NCBI GenBank assembly: GCA_963575745.1
Contig: CAUYUJ010002747.1
Span: 248,001 to 312,000, forward strand
From: Prorocentrum cordatum
Lineage: Eukaryota > Sar > Dinophyceae > Prorocentrales > Prorocentraceae
Reading direction: 5' to 3'
Length of the DNA: 64,000 bases
Shown: piece by piece, positions 57,221 to 64,000 of the stretch
Position numbering within the stretch: position 1 is the first letter of the stretch
Layout of the letters: the number at the start of each line of letters is the position of its first letter
The notes under the pieces: model-generated
The model's database searches: none
Told to the model about the DNA's origin: nothing
The model's input: only the letters and a program-made list of their open reading frames with translations
Translations under genes and position numbers: made by a program

Positions 57221-57475
57221 CGTGAAACTCTCCGAAGTTTTGAGAATGCATGTTCGCGGCGCTAAAGCGAGAGCCACATTTTGCAAACCACCCGCCCTCC
57301 ATCCGGAAAGTTTTTGCAAATTTTGTCAACGAGTGTGCGCGGCATTCAGGCGAGAGCCACATTTTGAAAATGACCCGCCCTCAATCCGTGAAGTTCCTGC
57401 AATGTTTTACAACGAATGCGCGCGACGCTAAGGCGAGCGCCACATTTTGAAAACCACCCGCCCTCCATCCGTGAA
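57221..57475 (+). repeat. 83-bp tandem repeat, three copies
   Basis: Units begin CCGTGAA or CCGGAAA at 57,221, 57,303, 57,386 and (partial) 57,469. Each contains GAGAGCCACATTTTG..AA and ends with a CCCGCCCTCCATC-type stretch. Periods are 82-83 bp. Confidence 0.85.
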
Positions 57476-58189
57476 ACTGTTGTCATGGTTTAAGCTTCAG
57501 CGTCGTAAATGGTGAAGACGTCTCTGGCGAAACGTCCGGCGCGCCCTAAAAACTGGCCAAAAAGTGCGACAGGGAGAAGTTATTCATTGGCTTGCGCCGC
57601 ACCGCCGACCCCTTGGGGTGGCAGCAAGAGTGAAAGACGGAGTTCGCGGAACGCGCCCGATCGCTGGGCAGTTTTAGGGTTTCGGCTTCCGTTACGTAGC
57701 GTGTGGGGTTCAAGGGGGGGCCTCGTAGGGGATTGTTTTGACGTTTTTCGTGATCTTATGTGGGTTGCTTGGGGCCTTCACGGGGCCTGTCCCAAGCCTC
57801 CTATTCCACCCTTTGGATATGCTCGGGGATCGTTGAAACCCAGCTGGGGGTGCGTCTGGCCAGAAGTTTGAGAGTGGACCCAGCTGGGCGGAGAGCGCCC
57901 AAGAACTGGGAGTCTCATGCCTCGAGCCTCGATCCACCCCGTGTTCCTTCCTTTGCGAAGGGGAGGCACTGGCCAGGGAGCTCGATCCTCACCCCGGACT
58001 GTCGGTGGTGGTCCCTGTCACCGAAAACGGCTCCTGGATGCTGAGTTCGAGGAGACGCCTCGGGTGGTCGAAAGGCCACGACATTCTGTGAAACATAGGC
58101 ATTGGACGATTGTGGCCGCTTGGTCCCCTCTTGGGAATGCTCTTGGTAGCCCCGGCAGTGCCGAGTGTTACACCGATGTACATGTGTGC
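57476..58189. other. No supported gene
   Basis: Mixed sequence without recognisable motifs. Confidence 0.35.
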
Positions 58190-58286
58190 GTACCTATATG
58201 TATATGTATATGTATATATACACATATATGTACGTGTATATAAATATGTGTATATATGTGTGTGTAAATATGTATATATAAATATG

Positions 58287-58325
<39 letters not shown>

Positions 58326-58345
58326 ATATATATACATATATGCTC
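58190..58345 (+). repeat. TA/TATG microsatellite
   Basis: TATATG and TA arrays, the longest TA run at about 58,290-58,322. Confidence 0.95.
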
Positions 58346-58449
58346 GCACCCACCCCGCCCCCAAGATCTATAGTTTCGTGCCCTGTTCATGTCTTCCACT
58401 CATCTCTTCCACATCCTTTTCTTTGCTCTCCATTGCCCTCCCGCTCCCA

Positions 58450-59050
58450 GGTGGCGAATTGTTCCAGTCAGATACGGGGCAACATGTTCCAAAGGGGCGA
58501 CGTGCTCCAGATCACGCAGGGGCGAAATGGTCCATCAAGAGACGGGGCGACAGGCTCCAAAGGGCGAAGCGCTCCAGATTACGTAAGGGCGAAATGCTCC
58601 AGCCAGAGGCGGGGCGAAATGCTCCATCCAGAGACGGGGCGAAAAGGCTCCAAGGGGCGAAACGCTCCAGATACATCGGGGCGAACTGCTCCATCCAGAG
58701 ACGGGGCGACATGCTCCATCCAGAGACATGGCGAAGGCTCCAAGGGGCGAAATGCTCCAGATACATAGGGGCGAACTGTTCCATCCAGAGACTGGGCGAA
58801 ATGCCCCATCCAGAGACGGGGCGAAAGGCTCCAAGGGGCGAGGCGCTCCAGATACATAGGGGCGAACTGCCCCATCCAGAGACGGGGCGAAATGCTCCAT
58901 CCAGAGACGGGGCGAAAGGCTCCAAGGGGCGAAACGCTTTAGATATATAGGGGCGAACTGCTCCATCCAGAGACGGGGCGAAATGCTCCATCCAGAGACG
59001 GGGCGAAAGGCTCCAAGGGGCGAAGCGCTCCAGATCACGCAGGAGCGAAA
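58450..59050 (+). repeat. Minisatellite with ~91-bp higher-order period
   Basis: Built of 22-24 bp subunits such as GGGGCGAAATGCTCCATCCA and CTCCAAGGGGCGAA. The marker GATACATMGGGGCGAACTG recurs near 58,671, 58,761, 58,852 and 58,943, with a variant (GATCACGC) at 59,034: spacings 90-91 bp. The array is open in at least one phase on each strand. Confidence 0.9.
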
Positions 59051-59182
59051 TTCCCCTGTTCTGCGTTGCATTGCGTTGGATTGCATTTGCACTGTTGCAG
59101 TAGAACGCTTTCCAGTACACTACGTGCATTCTCGACCCTTCCTTCCTCGTCAATCGCATCCTCCTCCTCCTCATCAATGCAG

Positions 59183-60153
59183 GTTCCCAGTGCCCGAGAA
59201 GCGGACGTGGATCCGCAAGACGAGCGAACCCAAGTACGGCGCCATCCTCGAGGGGGCGGCCGGCGTGCCCGACGGGTGCAAGGCGGCATTAGGGCGGGAG
59301 TGCCGGTGGGCGGACCGCGCGCTGCGGGTCGGCCAGGCCGCAGAAGCTTTCAACGACAAGCAGCGCGTGACCGAGTTCCTCCGCGATGCGCCTGCGGCCT
59401 CGATGCCAACCTCAGCCGCGCCAGGAGGCGGCGCGCGCGAGTCGCAGATGCCAGCCCCGGGCGCGCCAGAAGGGGGGCGCCCAGCCAAGCGGGCGAGGCC
59501 TGGCGCGCAGGAGCACCGCGGGGCGTCGCCCGACCCTTTCGCGGATGGCTTCAGGTGCGACCGCCGCGGGGCTGACAGCGACGACTACGAGGGCGATGAG
59601 GATGATGATCCGCCGCGCGGGACCCTCTCGCAGGAGCTCGAGCGGCTGCGGGGTCTCCACCAGGCGGGCGCCATCGCCCTCGTGGAGTTCAACTCCTTGA
59701 AGAAGAGCGTGATCGGGGAGCTCGCGCCCGCCAAGAAGGAGAAGGGCAATGCCAGGCAGGAGCGGGCGCGCCGCACGCCGATCAAGAAGGACCCCGCGGG
59801 CGCGACCATCAACGGGCGGCGTCACTGCTTCGCCCGTGGACAAGGAGACGATGAAGGCGATCTTCCCAGGCACGGGTTGCGGGGGGAAAGAGTCTGGCGT
59901 CGTTCGCGGGGCGTCGAAGGATTCTTCCGTTTGTTCACCAGCGGGTTTTTGAATGGCGGCCCGTAAAGTCGAGGGCATGGTTGTTCCTCTGCTCGCGGCT
60001 GTCGGGCGGTTCGTTTGCCCCCCCCCCGCCCCCTCCCTCGTCGACGGCCGTGCTTCTGAGCCCTCAACAGACGTCGTGGCGATCGACTCGGATTCGGACC
60101 GAGGCGACCGCCGCCGCCGTGGGCCAGGCGCTGCGCAGGAGTCTAACAGCTAG
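59183..60153 (+). CDS. Protein with a SHOCT-like segment, function unknown
   Basis: A pyrimidine-rich stretch ends ATCAATGCAG at 59,182, a good acceptor. The phase then reads FPVPEKRTWIRKTSEPKYGA and DRALRVGQAAEAFNDKQRVT, a Pro/Ala/Arg linker, and SQELERLRGLHQAGAIALVE followed by FNSLKK. The last resembles the short SHOCT domain (helix, G-x-I, helix) often found at protein C-termini. After about 59,820 the phase changes: SPVDKETMKAIFPGTGCGG, then DVVAIDSDSDRGD with TAG at 60,151. An intron probably lies near 59,950-60,030. The 5' end may be upstream or begin here by trans-splicing. Confidence 0.55.
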
Positions 60154-60462
60154 CAGCGGGTGCTAGGCGAATGTGCTTGGGGAGGCATGCAACCATTTGG
60201 GGTGCGTCCAGATCGCTGCGGGGGTAGACAAAGGGCACGCGTCTGACTTCGCATGGATGTTGCGCACGTTGCAATGATGAACATAGCATGCGCGGGGCAC
60301 CCTTGCGTCCTTGCCTCTGCGGCTCGCCGCTCGCCAGCCATAACATCGGAAGCCGCCGAGCGGGCGTCCATGGGAATTGCGTCATTGCCGCGCTGTTAAC
60401 ACCACCAACACGCGGCTGGCTGTTGCGTGCGCCTGCACAGCAACCACGCGCACGCAGACACC
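60154..60462. other. Spacer, no gene
   Basis: Downstream of the preceding gene; no coding signal. Confidence 0.4.
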
Positions 60463-61033
60463 CTGAATGGTCGCCTAACGCTGCTATTTTCTAAGATTCC
60501 TAAGGCAGCCGAAGGAAGGTGGCCACCAAACACTGCTATTATCTAAGATTTCTAGGATTTCTAAGCTTTCCGCAACCATCCCAAGGCCCTGCGGAACAGC
60601 CACGCGCCCACAGCAACCCAGAATGGTCGCCAAACACTGCTATCTTCTAAGATTCCGAAGGCAACCGAAGGAAGGTGGCCACCAAACACTGCTATTTTCT
60701 AAGAGTTCTAAGATTTCTAAGATTTCTAAGATTTTCGCAACCTTTTCAGGCCCGCCTGGGGATGGTTGCGGAAATCTCAGAAATCTTAGAAATTTTGAAA
60801 AATAGCAATGTTTGGTGGCCACCTTCCTTCGGTTGCCTTCGGAATCTTAGAAAATAGCAATGTTTGGCGACCATTATGGGTTGCTGTGTGCGCGTGGCTG
60901 CTCTGCAAGGCCTTGGGACGGTTGCGGAAAGCTTAGAAATCTTAGAAAACTAAAAACATAGCAGTGTTTGGTGGCCACCTTCCTTCGGTTGCCTTAGGAA
61001 TCGTAGAAAATAGCAGCGTTTGGTGGGCATTAC
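60463..61033. repeat. Large foldback inverted repeat
   Basis: Left arm 60,463-60,742 and right arm 60,764-61,033 are inverted copies. Each arm holds two units with AACACTGCTATTTTCTAAGA, a GGCARCCGAAGGAAGGTGGC block and CGCAACC. The centre (CAGGC-CC-GCCTG) itself folds. The arms are AT-richer than the surroundings. No reading frame of note. Confidence 0.85.
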
Positions 61034-61574
61034 TGGCCACCAACACAAACAACGCAAAGCTTCCTTAGAGGAACTTAGTCGCCCATTCCCCCGTGCACGA
61101 GGCCGGGGCGCCCGGGGCCGCAACCGCGGCAAGGCGTGGGAGGACCGGGGCCTCCGAGACGGCCCCAGGCAGGTTCGCAACGGCATCCGAGGGCCCAGGA
61201 GGCCGCCAAACAGTCCAAGAGGGCGCAAAAGTCCAGAATTGTCGCTCCAAGACGCCGAAAGAGGCTCCAAGACGGCTCCTGGGAACCCCCAAGACGGCCC
61301 AAGAGTCCCTCAATAACACCCCCAAGAGCGCCCCCGGAAGCAAAAGTGGCCCCATCCCTTCGGATAGTGTAATTTTTCACGCTATTCACACATTCGGGTT
61401 CGGCCGCGTCGAAGACGGCCCCAGGAGCCCTCGAGATCGCCCCAACGCGGCCTAGAGAGCGACAAGTGGCCTCCAAGACGGTTGAACAACTGCATTCGCC
61501 CTGAGGGTGGATGGGCCCAGAAACTGGACCCCAATTGTTTTGTAAGTTTGAAACTGGACCCTTTTTAAAAGTGT
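61034..61574. other. No gene seen
   Basis: GC-rich segment with AAGACGGCCCC/CAAGACGGC repeats (61,090-61,490). Confidence 0.4.
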
Positions 61575-61735
61575 CCACTTTCGTTTCTTAACATAAAAAA
61601 GGGTTTACTTTTTTTGCAAACATAAAAAAGTGTCTACTTTTTGTTCTAACATAAGAAAATGTCTACTTTTTTTACTAACATAAGAAAGTGCCCACTTTTC
61701 CTCGCTAACATAAAACATGTCCACTTTCTAACATA
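61575..61735 (+). repeat. AT-rich ~35-bp tandem repeat
   Basis: About five imperfect units of GTGTCTACTTTTT..CTAACATAAGAAA. The AAGTGT/ACTTT parts of neighbouring units can pair. Composition is sharply AT-rich against GC-rich surroundings. Confidence 0.8.
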
Positions 61736-61910
61736 TGTTGTTTTGTACGATGGTGTAGAAGCGCGCGCAACGTACAGGATTTGAATGAATATACCAATAC
61801 AATAGTTAGCCACACTATGATTCAATGTCTTGCCTACAAGCCTGCCCGAAGGCCCCTAACGGGGTCGGAGTAGTTTGTTTCGGGAGCGTGAGATGTCAGA
61901 TGTCCCGCAG
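61736..61910. other. Upstream spacer or intron
   Basis: AT-richer stretch ending TGTCCCGCAG at 61,910, a possible acceptor. Confidence 0.35.
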
Positions 61911-62894
61911 GCCCCGAATATTTGGATGACCACCCCACTCTCGAGGCACATTCCGATCCATCGCCTTCGCCCCCCGCGGCCCCTTTCTGCTCGAAGGCCG
62001 CGAATATGGTTGCAGAGGTGCACCGCTTGCGGCCGATTTCGAACTGGACGTTTGCACCTCCACATTCTGTTGCCGGGATGCTGATGTCCGCTGCTGCTTC
62101 GCCGAGCGGCCCGACCGAGAAGAAGGATTGCCCCACGACCGAAACGAGAACCCCAGAGAGCCACAGGAGCCCAGCGCAGACTGTGCCCAGCAGCAGTGCA
62201 GCGACCCCGACGCAGCGGGAGATCGAGTCGCTCGAGCGTGACCCCCCGACTGAGCCAGCAACCCCGAGAGCGATCAAGAAGGCTCGGATTGGTGAGATAC
62301 CTGACAGCGACGACGACCTCGAGGAGAAGGGCGAGAGCGGCGCGTGCGCCGCGGCCCTGGACCAGCCGTCGCTGCAGGACACGGGCGGAGGAGAAGGAGG
62401 AGGAGGAGAATGGAGGAGGAGGAGGAGGGAAGAGGAGGAGGAGGAGGAGGAGGAGGAGGAGGAGGAGGAGGAGGAGGAGAGGGAGGAGAAGGAGAGGGAG
62501 GAGGAGGAGGAGGAGGAGGAGGAGGAGGAGGAGGACAGGGGCCTCGATTCGATTACGACTGCGAGTCGACGAGCCCCGTTGCGGTGTGATCCCGACGAGC
62601 TGGCGGTGAACGATCGGTGATCTTTCGGTGATCTTTCGGTGAGGTTTCGACCCCGATGAGCTGGCGGTGAAAGATCGGCGATCTTTCGGTGATATATCGG
62701 CGAGGTCTCGACCCCGACGAGCTGGCGGTGAAAGATCGGTGATCTTTCGGTGATCTTTCGGTGAGTTTTCGATCCCCTGCGAGGGCGCCACGGCCCCCGT
62801 CGATGGCCAGCCCTCCGCCGTCGTCAACTCCGACGATGAGCCCCTCGTGAAGAAGGGCTGCCTGGAGGGAAATAGGATGGGGAGGGCGGGGTGA
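61911..62894 (+). CDS. Two-exon gene, unrecognised
   Basis: After the acceptor at 61,910 (CCCGCAG|GC) the phase reads PEYLDDHPTLEAHSDPSPSP, VAEVHRLRPISNWTFAPPHS, ERDPPTEPATPRAIKKARIG and EIPDSDDDLEEKGESG to about 62,385. The second exon (about 62,775-62,894) reads APVDGQPSAVVNSDDEPLVK and KGCLEG and stops at TGA 62,892. The intervening intron would contain the GGA array and the 61-bp tandem repeat. An acidic, Pro/Ser-rich protein, perhaps nuclear. Its 5' end is not in a clear ATG context, so more exons may lie upstream. Confidence 0.55.
62386..62537 (+). repeat. (GGA)n array in an intron
   Basis: About 150 bases of GGA with few interruptions. Confidence 0.95.
62575..62775 (+). repeat. 61-bp tandem repeat, three copies
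   Basis: GAYGAGCTGGCGGTGAAM recurs at 62,594, 62,655 and 62,716 (period 61), with internal GATCGGTGATCTTTCGGTGA units. Probably intronic. Confidence 0.9.
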
Positions 62895-62966
62895 AGGGGA
62901 GGGCGGGGTCAGAGCTCGCCAGATCTCCCGACTCAGAAGGGGGTCGCGCAGGGACGGTGAATTGCA

Positions 62967-63202
62967 GCATCGGCGATGCATCGAGTCCGTCCATGCATCA
63001 GCGATGCATCGGCGATGCATCGCGGGCGTCCGTCTTCAGCATCGGCGATGCATCGAGTCCGTCCGCGCATCAGCGATGCATCGGCGATGCATCGCGGGTG
63101 TCCGTCTTCAGCATCGGTGATGCATCGAGCCCGTCCATGCATCAGCGATGCATCGGCGATGCATCGCGGGTGTCCGTCTTCAGCATCGGCGATGCATCGG
63201 CG
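62967..63202 (+). repeat. 72-bp tandem repeat, three and a third copies
   Basis: GCATCGGCGATGCATCGAG or a variant begins at 62,967, 63,039, 63,111 and 63,183 (period exactly 72). Each unit holds several ATGCATCGGCGATGCATCG palindromic segments. 72 is divisible by 3, so a phase stays open with a 24-residue repeat, but I see no evidence it is translated. Confidence 0.95.
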
Positions 63203-63256
63203 AGGCTCTGGGCCAAGTCGTTACCTCCTTCCGCCTCCTCCTCCTCATCCTGCTCC

Positions 63257-63278
63257 TCCGTAGCCATTTGGGCTCGAG
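63257..63278 (+). other. Relic of the dinoflagellate spliced leader (20 of 22)
   Basis: Keeps TCCGTAGCCATTT and differs from the leader only at positions 14 (G) and 20 (G). It is preceded by a pyrimidine-rich tract (63,225-63,256), so the relic's own GTAG could serve as the trans-splice acceptor. The ATG of the gene follows 37 nt after its end. A chance match of this quality is very unlikely (about 0.00002 expected in the window under equal base frequencies). Confidence 0.85.
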
Positions 63279-63315
63279 CAGTTGCACCTCGGGCTGCGGG
63301 GCCGACGTGGTGGTG

Positions 63316-63788
63316 ATGCCGCCGAAGAAGAGGCCTGCTGCCGCAGGACCGCCACCAGCGCCGCCCGATGCCGCAGCTGACGACGAGGACGACGAACCCA
63401 AGGCGACGTCGATCTGCGGCGACGTGGAGCTCGTGGCGGGCGTGCTCCGCAAGCACATGGACAAGCCAGAGTGGCTGGTCTACGACGCGGACCTCTCCAA
63501 GCACGTGAAGGACAAGGGCCAGCTGCTGCAGCACATCAAGATCCTCGGCGACGTTCGTGAGAACGTTCCTTCCTGTGCGATCGGCAAGCTGGCGGCGGAG
63601 AACGCCATCTCGACGATTATCAGCGAGAAGGAGAGCCAGGAGTGGGCGTTTCTCCAGGTGAAGGGCGGCGTGCACAAGCAGTGCATTCAGGACGTCGCCG
63701 CGAAGCTTCGCACCTTGACGCGCCACGGTGGCTCGCTGTTCCGCAAGAAGAAGATTCCGAAGTGGTTCTCGGCGACGCTGAAGGACAG
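63316..63788 (+). CDS. 5' exon of a gene cut by the window end
   Basis: Starts MPPKKRPAAAGPPPAPPDAA with an acidic stretch (DDEDDEP), then VELVAGVLRKHMDKPEWLVY, KHVKDKGQLLQHIKILGD, AENAISTIISEKESQEWAFL and RKKKIPKWFSATLKD. Codons favour G or C at position 3. A donor AAGGACAG|GTGGAGG lies at 63,788-63,789; the following GGA array is then intronic. The function is unknown. The start is supported by the spliced-leader relic 37 nt upstream and by being the first ATG after it. Confidence 0.75.
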
Positions 63789-64000
63789 GTGGAGGAGGTG
63801 GAGGCGGAGCGGAGGAGGAGGAGGAGGAGGAGGAGGATGAGGAGGGGGGAGGAGGAGGGAGGAGGGGGAGGAGGAGGGGGGGGGAGGAGGTTCTGGCAAG
63901 GAGGACGGAGGGAGGAGGGGGAGGAGGAGGGAGGGGGGGGAGGAGGAGGGATCAGGGGGAGGAGGGGGAGGAGGAGGAGGGGGGGGTGGGGGGGGGGACC
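63789..64000 (+). repeat. (GGA)n/GGGGA array to the window end
   Basis: Purine-only stretch, probably the start of the intron after the preceding exon. Confidence 0.9.

Noticed and set aside
58288-58373. Tyr/Ile-rich ORFs in TA arrays (also at 56,500 and 32,800)
   Set aside because: Products of microsatellites.
1-64000. tRNA, rRNA, SL RNA genes, CRISPR arrays
   Set aside because: None was recognised by reading. The SL-like sites lack the GT donor of an SL RNA gene, and the tandem repeats have no spacers of CRISPR type. A covariance-model search would settle small RNAs.

Overview
The window looks like nuclear DNA of a dinoflagellate. Three stretches resemble the dinoflagellate trans-spliced leader (DinoSL), two of them just upstream of a reading frame on the + strand and one inside a retrotransposon. 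Other support: likely genes all lie on the + strand, are split by introns with AG|G acceptors and at least one GC donor, and sit in very GC-rich sequence packed with microsatellites, minisatellites and decayed LINEs. There are no bacterial signals (ribosome binding sites, operons). The GC richness would suit a genus such as Prorocentrum, but the species is a guess.

Layout. 1-3,500: GC-rich sequence with a G36 run and poorly supported reading frames. 4,815-11,100: the best gene, a multi-exon Cys-motif protein of about 1,100 residues with a DinoSL-like relic upstream. 11,100-17,300: dispersed repeats, a possible exon, a TTTAGC-type satellite of over 1 kb and a CA/CG microsatellite. 17,300-25,500: scattered + strand exon candidates. 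27,260-31,271: a diverged relative of the first gene. 32,200: a small CxxC frame. 34,390-36,655: copies of a dispersed repeat of about 170 bp in both orientations. 37,010-42,265: a decayed LINE with ORF1, an APE endonuclease and a reverse transcriptase, headed by tandem DinoSL relics. 43,690-46,920: more dispersed repeats and an inverted-repeat element. 48,838-50,000: GGA and CCT arrays. 50,112-53,560: a second decayed LINE, followed by a frame-broken ORF. 55,000-59,060: pyrimidine, TA and minisatellite arrays. 59,183-60,153: a gene with a SHOCT-like segment. 60,463-61,033: a large hairpin-forming inverted repeat. 61,911-62,894 and 63,316-end: two genes about 420 bp apart, the second with a 20/22 DinoSL relic 37 nt before its ATG and cut off by the window edge.

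The unifying theme is mRNA recycling. Trans-spliced transcripts, including those of a LINE, appear to have been copied back into the genome and spliced again. None of the likely host genes has a function I can name. Exon borders are approximate unless stated, because splice sites were judged by eye.
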